5,817 nt of DNA from Methanomassiliicoccaceae archaeon. Its GTDB lineage: Archaea > Thermoplasmatota > Thermoplasmata > Methanomassiliicoccales > Methanomethylophilaceae. This document shows, piece after piece, positions 1-5,147 of the stretch. The translations under genes and the position numbers were made by a program. The notes beneath the pieces were generated by a model. That model worked only from the letters and a program-made list of their open reading frames with translations. It was not told where the DNA came from and did not search any database. Position 1 is the stretch's first letter, and each line of letters starts with the position of its first letter. The stretch spans positions 1 through 5,817 of the forward strand of contig WQZJ01000071.1 in NCBI GenBank assembly GCA_009780795.1, written 5' to 3'.

Positions 1-420
1 ATAAGATACAAGATAGGCGACATCAGCTCTCTCGAATGGGAGAAGTGCGAATGCGGAAGGACCCATCCGCGTCTGCAGAGGCTCAGCGGAAGGACGGATG
101 ATATGCTGATCATACGCGGTATCAACGTATTTCCGTCGCAGATAGAGGACGTCATCGGGGAAATGGACTTCCTGACGCCGTTCTATCACATAACGGTGGA
201 TGCGACCAACTACATGGACCGCATGGTCGTCGAGGTCGAGATAGCTGATAAAGCGCTGACGGACGACATGACCAAGATGGAAAGAATGAAAAGAGATTTC
301 GACCGCAGGCTCAAGGATGTGCTGAACATAAAAGCAGATATCAAATTAGCCCTTCCCGGTTCCATGCCGCGCGCCGAAGGAAAATCGAAGCATGTGACCG
401 ATCTGAGATCGTACGATTGA
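1..420 (+). CDS. Phenylacetate-CoA ligase family protein, C-terminal part (5' end outside the window)
   Basis: The reading frame is open from base 1, so only the last 139 residues are present. Enzymes of this family activate an aryl or other carboxylic acid with ATP and transfer it to CoA in the cytoplasm. Visible motifs are RYKIGDIS (residues 2-9, the YRTGD-like adenylation core motif), a C-x-C-G-R pair (16-20), and GRTDDMLIIRGINVFPSQIE (30-49), the hinge and start of the C-terminal lid domain of PaaK-like ligases. Near the end, GSMPRAEGKSKHV matches the family's usual G-S-x-P-R-x-E-G-K block, which carries the catalytic-lysine region. In methanogens such ligases often sit near indolepyruvate oxidoreductase genes, but the upstream neighbour is not visible, so the substrate cannot be assigned. 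The gene converges on the symporter gene with a 55-bp gap. Confidence 0.93.
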   Translation: MRYKIGDISSLEWEKCECGRTHPRLQRLSGRTDDMLIIRGINVFPSQIEDVIGEMDFLTPFYHITVDATNYMDRMVVEVEIADKALTDDMTKMERMKRDFDRRLKDVLNIKADIKLALPGSMPRAEGKSKHVTDLRSYD

Positions 421-439
421 ACATCATTACGAACGAGGT

Positions 440-468
440 CGAAACAAAAAGAAGAGGGCGATGCCCCC
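440..468 (-). terminator. Probable terminator of the symporter transcript
   Basis: Read on the minus strand just after the symporter stop, GGGGC-ATC-GCCCT can form a 5-bp hairpin with one G-U pair. It is followed by a T-rich run (TCTTCTTTTTGTTT). T-rich tracts are the main intrinsic termination signal in archaea. On the plus strand the same stretch is A-rich after the ligase gene, so it fits the symporter transcript better. Confidence 0.45.
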
Positions 469-475
469 TGTTCCC

Positions 476-2236
476 TCACAGCCGCATCAGATGCTCAGGC
501 CATTTATTGCTGAAGTTCACCTTCGGCTCGGAAGATGGCGGCGAACCCCTCAGATCGGCCGGCCATGCCGTCCCGACCTGTGACGGTCCGTCGGATACCA
601 TGCTGTGCTCCGTCGTGTCCGGCGATGATGCGGGCAGCGATCTCGGCTTTTCCTCACGAGGTCCCGTGAAGCAGCCGATGATCATTATCGCGGCCGACAC
701 CGGCAGCGCGATTATCAGCGGGTCCACGTAGATCAACTGTCCAGCGATCACCGGCTCGATACCGAGCCTGCCGCCGATGCTCGCGTTGACGAACAACGCC
801 CAGACCAACCATACGACAGAACCTGCGACCATGCTCAGCCTCGCCGGCCTTGTTCTGGGGTTCTTGGAGAATACTGCGTGCGTGTACGCCGGCAGTAGTG
901 CCGCGGCGGTCAGCCCCATGAATATCGCGGTCGCCCTGGCTATGATGTCCAACGGCAACATGTACGCTATGAATATCACCACTACCATCATTATCACAGT
1001 GGCTATGCGTGTGATGCGCAGCGACGGCTTGTTCCTGTCCACTTTCTTGAACTTCTTTCCCGCCTCTGACCAAAGATCATATCCCGCGGCCGCACCCATT
1101 GTATGGAGAAGGACGCACATCGTCGATATGGCGGCACAAAGTATCGCCAGTATGAACACAACGAAGAACAGTTCCCCCCATGCGCCCATCGTCCCGAATA
1201 TGTCGGTGACGAACAGCGGTATCACGGTATCGATCGCTTGAGACAGACTGTGTATCGGGCTCTCACCGTAATACAGGTTCGTCAGCGCACCGACAGTGTA
1301 GGCGGACCCCACTATCACGATCATGAATATACTGCCGACGATCAGCGACCTGTTGAGTGTCTTCGTGTCCTTGGCTGTCATGAACCTTGCTACGAGCTGG
1401 GGCTGCGCCAGTGCGCCTATCCCTACACCCATCAATACCGTGGAGACCATGTACAGCCATGCATTTGAACCTAAACTGGGGAACGATGCCCATCCCGTCA
1501 TCCCTTGCCAGCTCCCTCCGCTCGGATATGCGGCCCCGGCGGATGCCCAGAGGTCGGTAAGGCCCTGGTGTATCCCGGATATCCCGCCGTCGTGCGACTG
1601 ACCGAGGACGAAGTACGTCACCAACAATATCGTGAACATACCGATGAACATTATCGCCGCCTGGAGGGCGTCGTTGTACATCACGGCGATTATACCGCCG
1701 TACGCCACATACAGCAACACAACGAACGACAACAGGAATATCGCGATATCTCTGTTCAGCCCCAGACCGGAATTGGAAAGGAAACTTACTCCGGCGATCA
1801 GAACGGCGGCACAGTATATCGGCATACCGACAAGTACGATCACCGCCGTCAGCGTTCTTATGAACGATGAGTTGAACCTTTTTCCGAGGAAATCGGCAAA
1901 GGTCAGTGCGCCCAGATTCACATTCAACCGTCTGGTGCGCTTACCGAATACGACGAAGGCTATGAAAAGACCTACGAACAGATTGAGGAACACCAGCCAC
2001 ATCATGCCCATGCCATAACCTGCGGCCACCCCTCCGAATCCGACTATGGCCGATACGCTAAGGAACGACGCCCCGTAGGCCAGACCGATCAGCAAAGGAT
2101 TGGATTTGTTACGACCCAGCATGAACTGGTCCTGGTTCTTGGTATTCTTGTACCCGTACCATCCCAGGAAGAGTGTTACAGCAACGAAGACGGCCATGAC
2201 GCCTGCGAATATGACCATGTTGACCATTTTACTCAT
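476..2236 (-). CDS. Sodium:solute symporter (SSS family, TC 2.A.21)
   Basis: This is a membrane transporter that would couple Na+ entry to uptake of an organic solute; the substrate cannot be read from the sequence. The 586-residue product has about 13 hydrophobic segments, beginning around residues 5-28. Family signatures are GASFLSVSAIVGFGG (55-69), YVAYGGIIAVMYNDALQA (176-193), which corresponds to the Y-x-x-x-G-G-x-x-A-V-x-x-x-D block of PutP-like proteins, GALAQPQLVARFM (274-286), and CAAISTMCVLLHTMG (367-381). A hydrophilic tail of about 60 residues follows the last helix at 527. The start is uncertain. ATG at 2236 overlaps the preceding small gene by 8 nt but has GAGG directly against it. 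ATG at 2227 (three residues shorter) has GAGG 9 nt upstream and is the more likely initiator. The gene is downstream of and coupled to the 35-aa gene at 2229-2336. Confidence 0.95.
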   Translation of the reverse strand: MSKMVNMVIFAGVMAVFVAVTLFLGWYGYKNTKNQDQFMLGRNKSNPLLIGLAYGASFLSVSAIVGFGGVAAGYGMGMMWLVFLNLFVGLFIAFVVFGKRTRRLNVNLGALTFADFLGKRFNSSFIRTLTAVIVLVGMPIYCAAVLIAGVSFLSNSGLGLNRDIAIFLLSFVVLLYVAYGGIIAVMYNDALQAAIMFIGMFTILLVTYFVLGQSHDGGISGIHQGLTDLWASAGAAYPSGGSWQGMTGWASFPSLGSNAWLYMVSTVLMGVGIGALAQPQLVARFMTAKDTKTLNRSLIVGSIFMIVIVGSAYTVGALTNLYYGESPIHSLSQAIDTVIPLFVTDIFGTMGAWGELFFVVFILAILCAAISTMCVLLHTMGAAAGYDLWSEAGKKFKKVDRNKPSLRITRIATVIMMVVVIFIAYMLPLDIIARATAIFMGLTAAALLPAYTHAVFSKNPRTRPARLSMVAGSVVWLVWALFVNASIGGRLGIEPVIAGQLIYVDPLIIALPVSAAIMIIGCFTGPREEKPRSLPASSPDTTEHSMVSDGPSQVGTAWPADLRGSPPSSEPKVNFSNKWPEHLMRL

Positions 2237-2336
2237 CCTCGTTGCGCTTTATCCAAGCGTACAGGCAGCAAAGGACCACCGTACCTACCGAGGCCACATA
2301 GGCCATCCATATCCATGGATCTTGTATTCCCAACAT
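2229..2336 (-). CDS. Symporter small accessory protein, 35 aa, single transmembrane helix
   Basis: The short reading frame starts at ATG 2336 and stops at TAA 2229-2231. It encodes 35 residues: an N-terminal MLGIQDPWIWMAY, a hydrophobic helix (about residues 8-28, ending LCCLYAWI) and a charged tail, KRNEDE. One-helix proteins with an L-G-x-x-D-P-W-I-W-x-A-Y start are known immediately upstream of SSS-type symporters in archaea, where they are annotated as symporter small accessory proteins. This placement and sequence match that pattern. The likely role is as a partner in the transporter complex; the mechanism is not established. The stop codon overlaps the symporter's first ATG (ATGAGTAA) and lies one base before its second, so translational coupling is expected. 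A weak Shine-Dalgarno (GAGTGAT) sits about 5 nt before the start. The gene is too short for many gene finders. Confidence 0.85.
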   Translation of the reverse strand: MLGIQDPWIWMAYVASVGTVVLCCLYAWIKRNEDE

Positions 2337-2390
2337 ATCTATCACTCATATGTTACGTGCTAGCTTTTGACACGGTTAAGCCATCATTCC

Positions 2391-2398
2391 ATTTAAAT
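2391..2398 (-). promoter_or_regulatory. Candidate TATA box for the small protein-symporter operon
   Basis: ATTTAAAT, read on the minus strand, lies in an AT-rich stretch. Transcription starting about 25 bp downstream would begin near 2368-2371 and leave a leader of about 30-35 nt before the 35-aa gene. That leader would contain the weak GAGTGAT ribosome-binding site. Confidence 0.45.
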
Positions 2399-2463
2399 CT
2401 AACGTCATTTCAATATTGTTGTCAAAACGGAACTGTCAATCGTTCTCAAGTAAATATCTAAAA

Positions 2464-2471
2464 AAATTTAT
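2464..2471 (+). promoter_or_regulatory. Candidate TATA box facing right in the intergenic region
   Basis: AAATTTAT follows a run of seven A. A start about 25 bp downstream falls near 2490-2492, exactly where the strong hairpin at 2492-2519 begins. It could drive a small RNA. It could equally be only AT-rich spacer between divergent genes. Confidence 0.25.
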
Positions 2472-2489
2472 GTCTTAAGCAAACGGCCG

Positions 2490-2593
2490 AAGCGCGGATG
2501 GTGTTCGAACCGTCCGCGCACATGGTGTGAAAGTGGACCCCCTCGCGTTGATCCACAGTTATTGCGAATAGATGGATTATTTTTATCGTTTTT
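2490..2593 (+). ncRNA. Possible small structured RNA, unidentified
   Basis: This 104-bp stretch has no supportable protein gene. It opens with a 10-bp hairpin (2492-2501 with 2510-2519, one U-G pair, loop TGTTCGAA). A second, weaker stem follows, GTGGA 2533-2537 with TCCAC 2552-2556. The stretch ends in a T-rich tract (TTATTTTTATCGTTTTT, 2577-2593) of the sort that stops archaeal transcription. A TATA-like element lies at the right distance upstream. It matches no RNA family I recognise. The TTCGAA loop resembles a tRNA T-loop, but no acceptor, D or anticodon arms are present. The rest of the 2337-2689 intergenic region is AT-rich promoter sequence. Confidence 0.25.
2492..2519. repeat. 28-nt inverted repeat (10-bp stem, 8-nt loop)
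   Basis: GCGCGGATGG pairs with CCGTCCGCGC around the loop TGTTCGAA. There is one U-G wobble as plus-strand RNA and one C-A mismatch as minus-strand RNA, which favours the plus strand. It is a GC-rich island inside AT-rich intergenic DNA. It could be the 5' hairpin of a small RNA or a protein-binding site between the divergent transcripts. Confidence 0.7.
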
Positions 2594-2603
2594 CCGTGCG
2601 TGT

Positions 2604-2612
2604 CTTAAATAA
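2604..2612 (+). promoter_or_regulatory. Candidate TATA box for the RCC1-repeat gene
   Basis: CTTAAATAA lies about 80 bp before the chosen start codon. Initiation about 25 bp downstream would give a leader of roughly 55 nt. A second AT-rich element (GCATATATC, 2621-2629) could serve instead. Confidence 0.4.
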
Positions 2613-2677
2613 AGCATACGGCATATATCTTGCGGGACGCAGGGCGATGCCGATCTTGTTCCGTCGCCCGCACTATG

Positions 2678-2683
2678 GGTGAT
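2678..2683 (+). promoter_or_regulatory. Shine-Dalgarno that sets the start of the RCC1-repeat gene
   Basis: GGTGAT, a strong archaeal ribosome-binding sequence, lies 6 nt before ATG 2690. This selects that start over the in-frame ATGs at 2675 and 2630, which have no comparable site. Confidence 0.7.
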
Positions 2684-2689
2684 GTTATC

Positions 2690-3103
2690 ATGGCTGAAAA
2701 AGAAAAGACAAAAGGAGGGGGCGATAGGAAGGCGTTCGCTGCGGTATTCGTCGCGGCGATCATAATCGTTTCCGTGATGCCGTTCATATTCTCTGATGAT
2801 TCGAATATGAGCGACGGAGCGGATATGCCGCTCGGTGCCGGAACCGCCACGCCGGCCGTTTCCGTCGGAGGGGACCACTCTCTTGCTTTAAGTGATGACG
2901 GAACCGTGTGGGCATGGGGTTACAACAACTACGGCCAGCTGGGTGACGGTACGGCCGAGGATCAATCAACGCCCGTGCAGATAATGTCTCTCGCCGTCAA
3001 TGACGATAATGGCGGTCTGTCAACGATGGTGATCGTTGCGATAGCCGTTGTTGCGATCGCGGGAATAGGCGCCGCGGCGTGGTTCTTACTCATCAGGAAG
3101 TGA
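2690..3103 (+). CDS. Membrane-anchored protein with a single RCC1 repeat
   Basis: The product has 137 residues. A short charged N-terminus (MAEKEKTKGGGDRK) precedes a hydrophobic signal-anchor (about 14-34). Residues 56-98 form one complete RCC1 repeat with the typical GGDHSLALSDDGTVWAWG and NNYGQLGDGT signatures, ending STPVQI. A short linker with DDNGG leads to a second hydrophobic helix (about 113-134) that ends in LLIRK. The layout implies a cell-surface protein with the repeat outside and the C-terminal tail in the cytoplasm. RCC1 domains normally need about seven repeats to close a beta-propeller, so one copy is far too few. It may assemble with other copies or partners, or be a collapsed remnant of a longer array. 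The start is set by GGTGAT at 2678-2683. The gene stands alone, and no function can be assigned beyond likely surface binding. Confidence 0.8.
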   Translation: MAEKEKTKGGGDRKAFAAVFVAAIIIVSVMPFIFSDDSNMSDGADMPLGAGTATPAVSVGGDHSLALSDDGTVWAWGYNNYGQLGDGTAEDQSTPVQIMSLAVNDDNGGLSTMVIVAIAVVAIAGIGAAAWFLLIRK

Positions 3104-3133
3104 TCCCGAGAGAAGAACAACCAGAGTGAACAA

Positions 3134-3154
3134 GGCGTGGGGCAACCCCGCGCC
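3134..3154. repeat. GC-rich hairpin after the RCC1-repeat gene
   Basis: GGCGTGGGG pairs with CCCCGCGCC around the loop CAA: nine pairs, one of them a U-G wobble on the plus strand. It lies 31 bp after the RCC1 gene's stop and could protect or end that transcript, although no T-run follows. The 199 bp from 3104 to 3302 otherwise hold no gene I can support. A TTG-started minus-strand frame there has no ribosome-binding site and no recognisable sequence. Confidence 0.55.
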
Positions 3155-3302
3155 TATATCGTAAGCGGAGCGTGGGCATATCGAGGCGTCCTTACGGAAC
3201 GTCATGACCATAGGAACGAACACCGGTGATATCAGCGTTATGCGCCCGGCGCATTTTCCGGGAATTCTGAGCTCCTTTTCACAAAATACCCTGTGTTTCA
3301 AA

Positions 3303-3325
3303 GTCCTTCTTTGATTTGTGTGGAA
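3303..3325. repeat. Left terminal inverted repeat of the mini-IS
   Basis: This 23-bp sequence starts GTCCTTCTTTG and ends GTGTGGAA. It is the exact reverse complement of 3736-3758. The match stops at the next base on both sides, which defines the ends of the repeat. Confidence 0.93.
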
Positions 3326-3719
3326 TTCGTCGAATCTCTCCGAAGAGGGCCGGGAACTGAGAGATCGTATATCTCAGGACAACGAGGTCCTCGGTAAAGC
3401 ATACAAAATGAAGGAATCGTTATGTTCCGTGTATCTTTTAGACGATGTTTACGCTGCGGAGGACTGCCTCAAAGGATGGATGGCCTTATCCAAACTCGGG
3501 CGTTTTGTCAGACTCGCCAAGACCGTCGGCAGACATATATGACCTATATTGCAATGGTTCACGCCCCGCATATCCAATACGATATTCGAAGGTATGAACA
3601 GTATGATCTCCGTGATCAAATCCAGAGCGAGAGGATTCAGGCGGGTTGACGATCTGATCTCGATGTACCATCTCGTGAGCGTTCAGGAGAAGACTGACAT
3701 GTACGGCAGAAGTATGTGA
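3318..3719 (+). pseudogene. ISL3-family transposase, C-terminal fragment with an in-frame stop
   Basis: The frame reads 133 codons from ATG 3318 to TGA 3717-3719, broken by one TGA at 3540-3542. The first part (residues 1-74) contains NSSNLSEEGRELRDRISQ, then DNEVLGKAYKMKES and LAKTVGRHI. This is the helical stretch before the last catalytic residue in ISL3 transposases. After the stop, the same frame continues with WFTPRISNTIFEGMNSMISV and KSRARGFR. The glutamate of FEGMNS corresponds to the final acidic residue of the DDE triad. The two upstream aspartates and the N-terminal zinc-binding and HTH regions are gone. The ATG lies inside the left terminal repeat and is probably not a real start. 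This is a dead gene within a deleted element. Confidence 0.87.
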
Positions 3720-3735
3720 GGCGCCCTCATATCGT

Positions 3736-3758
3736 TTCCACACAAATCAAAGAAGGAC
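3736..3758. repeat. Right terminal inverted repeat of the mini-IS
   Basis: This is the exact reverse complement of 3303-3325 (23 of 23). It lies 16 bp after the transposase remnant's stop and 16 bp before the TATA box of the SRP RNA gene. Confidence 0.93.
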
Positions 3759-3774
3759 CGGATGATGGCAGAAA

Positions 3775-3782
3775 TTATATAT
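3775..3782 (+). promoter_or_regulatory. TATA box of the SRP RNA gene
   Basis: TTATATAT, preceded by an A-rich BRE-like stretch (CAGAAA), lies 25 bp before position 3803, where the folded RNA begins. Strength and spacing fit a highly expressed stable RNA promoter. Confidence 0.75.
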
Positions 3783-3802
3783 TCAATCACACGTAACAGG
3801 TA

Positions 3803-4119
3803 ATGCTGGGCTTGACCGGGATGTTTGGCGTATCCTTATACACGCAAACCGTCAATATGGCGGGGTGACAGCAGGGGACGGCGCTTATGGATCTTGCGGG
3901 CCCGCAAAGTGACTATGAGGCCTCGTCTTGCGGGGCTGGCGTTTGTACACCGGACAACCGGAGGGTCGTCACGGATACACTTATCGCGGAGAACGGGTCA
4001 GGCCCTGACGGGAGCAGCCTTACCGTGAACTACCAACGCTCGCAGGGTAGCGGGGCTGAGGATCGATGCGGTAAACCCGTGGGTTGAAGTGGCGTCAACC
4101 TCTGTGGCCTGGCGCTTTC
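3803..4119 (+). ncRNA. ffs: Signal recognition particle (7S) RNA
   Basis: This is the RNA core of the SRP, which binds SRP54 and SRP19 and targets membrane and secreted proteins to the translocon. The Alu-like 5' part (GACCGGGATGTTTGGCGTATCC, with GGAT/ATCC as helix 3, followed by ACGCAAACC) matches the archaeal form. Helix 8, the SRP54 site, is unmistakable: GGGTCAGGCCC, tetraloop TGAC (4006-4009), then GGGAGCAGCC. A CCGG-ACAA-CCGG hairpin (3950-3961) fits the tip of helix 6. The ends close as helix 1: GCTGGGC (3805-3811) with GCCTGGC (4107-4113), seven pairs including two wobbles, as expected in archaea. The start is placed 25 bp after the TATA box and the end at the T-rich tract 4116-4127, giving about 317 nt. 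Exact ends may differ by several bases. Overlapping reading frames here are not genes. Confidence 0.92.
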
Positions 4120-5093
4120 TTCCTTTTAGGATTACAGCCGGTTATTATCTCCTTACAAAAATTGAAAAGCGTCCTGGACTCATCACCGCTCCTGAGCACC
4201 AGCTCAGAGGAGTCATCCACCTTGCCGACGACCGCAGCGTCGACACCGACCGTCTCGAAAAGCTCTATCAGACGCTTCGAGTTCTCCGGTCTGCATGAGA
4301 ATGCGAACCCGTAGCCTTGGTATGCGAGGAACCATTGGATCACATCAACACCGTCCGGGCGTGGTATCCGATCCACGTCTATGTGCCCTCCCTTTCCCGA
4401 TGATTCGAGGAGCATCCCCATGGTGCCTATGCATCCGGGGTTGCTCATGTCCTTACCGGCGGTGACCAGATGTTCCTTTGCGACGGCTCTCATCAGCGCC
4501 AACTGGTCCTGCACCAGTTTGTCCTCTTTCCTGGTGGTGGTGTCCCATGCGTACCTTAACCCTTCGGGGAAGAAGCCGTCGGTGTCCATCGCAAAAACAA
4601 TGTCATTGCCCGCCTCGGCGGTACTGCTCCTTATTATGTCCGTCCGAGGAACGGTGCCCACGATGGATATGTCTATCGCGGTGTATTCACAATCCGGATG
4701 CGTATGACCGCCGACGATCGGTACGTTGAACTTCCTGACCGCGCGCTCCATGCCCTTCAGCAGCTTGGAGCATATCCTGCCGTCGCTCATCGACAGGATG
4801 TCTACCATCGCCAGAGGTTTGCCGCCCATCGCCGCTATGTCGTTAACGTTCACGAGCACCGCGAAGTAACCTGCGTAGAATGGGTCCGCCTTGACCAGTG
4901 ATTCCATTATGCCGTCGGCCGCCAGGAGCAGGCAGTCGTCGCCGTACTCTATCGCAGCGGCGTCCTCTCCCTCAGAGGCAACGATGTTGCTGAACGATGA
5001 CATAGGTAGGAAACGAACTATCTCATGCACTCTGTTCTTTCTCGTGACGCCCGGAAATGTCTTTATCGCTGATACGACCGCGTCGAGGTCCAT
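4095..5093 (-). CDS. Methanogenesis marker 2 protein (AIR synthase-like)
   Basis: The 332-residue product belongs to the PurM/ThiL/SelD/HypE ATP-binding superfamily, in the clade restricted to methanogens and known as methanogenesis marker protein 2. Its biochemical role is not established; relatives phosphorylate or activate a small substrate with ATP. Visible signatures are GEDAA (42-46), AADGI (58-62), VNDIAAMGGKPLAMVD (83-98), GGHTHPD (128-134) and the C-terminal lobe motif KDMSNPGCIGTMGMLLE (214-230). Length and start (MDLDAVV) fit the family. The TATA element ends about 22 bp before the ATG and there is no Shine-Dalgarno, so the mRNA may be leaderless. The last eight or so codons (NPKRKKAPGHRG region) lie antisense to the 3' end of the SRP RNA gene. 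A winged-helix gene lies 54 bp upstream on the same strand. Confidence 0.92.
   Translation of the reverse strand: MDLDAVVSAIKTFPGVTRKNRVHEIVRFLPMSSFSNIVASEGEDAAAIEYGDDCLLLAADGIMESLVKADPFYAGYFAVLVNVNDIAAMGGKPLAMVDILSMSDGRICSKLLKGMERAVRKFNVPIVGGHTHPDCEYTAIDISIVGTVPRTDIIRSSTAEAGNDIVFAMDTDGFFPEGLRYAWDTTTRKEDKLVQDQLALMRAVAKEHLVTAGKDMSNPGCIGTMGMLLESSGKGGHIDVDRIPRPDGVDVIQWFLAYQGYGFAFSCRPENSKRLIELFETVGVDAAVVGKVDDSSELVLRSGDESRTLFNFCKEIITGCNPKRKKAPGHRG
4116..4127 (+). terminator. T-rich terminator of the SRP RNA gene
   Basis: TTTCTTCCTTTT directly follows the helix 1 closing strand of the SRP RNA, as expected for archaeal intrinsic termination. It lies inside the antisense of the last codons of the marker 2 gene. 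Confidence 0.55.
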
Positions 5094-5114
5094 GGGCCAC
5101 GATTGATGATAAGT

Positions 5115-5122
5115 GATAAAAA
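5115..5122 (-). promoter_or_regulatory. Candidate TATA box for the marker 2 gene
   Basis: TTTTTATC, read on the minus strand, is centred about 26 bp before ATG 5093, so transcription would start at or next to the start codon. That fits the absence of a ribosome-binding site and suggests a leaderless transcript. The same T-run could also end the transcript of the upstream winged-helix gene. Confidence 0.45.
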
Positions 5123-5147
5123 TGTAACGACATTTCCATCGAGTATA

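Larger units (their letters stand above)
3303..3758 (+). mobile_element. Internally deleted ISL3-family insertion sequence (mini-IS, 456 bp)
   Basis: The element is bounded by perfect 23-bp inverted repeats. Between them is only the 3' third of an ISL3-type transposase gene. The right repeat begins 16 bp after the transposase stop, the normal place for an IS end. The left repeat runs directly into an internal codon of the gene. An intact ISL3 element is usually well over 1 kb, so roughly two thirds of the transposase gene has been removed. No target duplication is visible: the 8 bp outside are GTTTCAAA on the left and CGGATGAT on the right. With both ends intact it could in principle be moved by a full-length relative elsewhere in the genome. 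Confidence 0.85.

Noticed and set aside
654..2018. Multiple 76-154 codon frames on both strands inside the symporter gene
   Set aside because: They are shadows of the symporter reading frame. The symporter frame has strong family motifs over its whole length.
2492..2519. tRNA or tRNA fragment suggested by the GTTCGAAC loop
   Set aside because: The stem is 10 bp with an 8-nt loop rather than a 5-bp T-arm with a 7-nt loop. No D arm, anticodon arm or acceptor stem can be found upstream.
2679..2697. C/D box RNA suggested by GTGATGT and CTGA
   Set aside because: The two boxes are only about 8 nt apart, too close for a guide RNA. GGTGAT is better explained as the ribosome-binding site of the RCC1 gene.
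2468..2878. Minus-strand frame of 136 codons across the intergenic region and the RCC1 gene
   Set aside because: It is antisense to a gene with clear RCC1 signatures and a good ribosome-binding site. Its product is low-complexity and rich in Arg and His, typical of a shadow frame.
3086..3301. Minus-strand frame of 71 codons between the RCC1 gene and the mini-IS
   Set aside because: It starts with TTG, has no ribosome-binding site, begins at the edge of the transposon repeat and overlaps the end of the RCC1 gene. I recognise no family in it.
3295..3766. Target-site duplication around the mini-IS
   Set aside because: The 8 bp on each side (GTTTCAAA and CGGATGAT) do not match, and shorter direct matches are not convincing.
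3825..4314. Several plus-strand frames of 66-76 codons
   Set aside because: They lie in the SRP RNA gene or antisense to the marker 2 gene and show no protein motifs.
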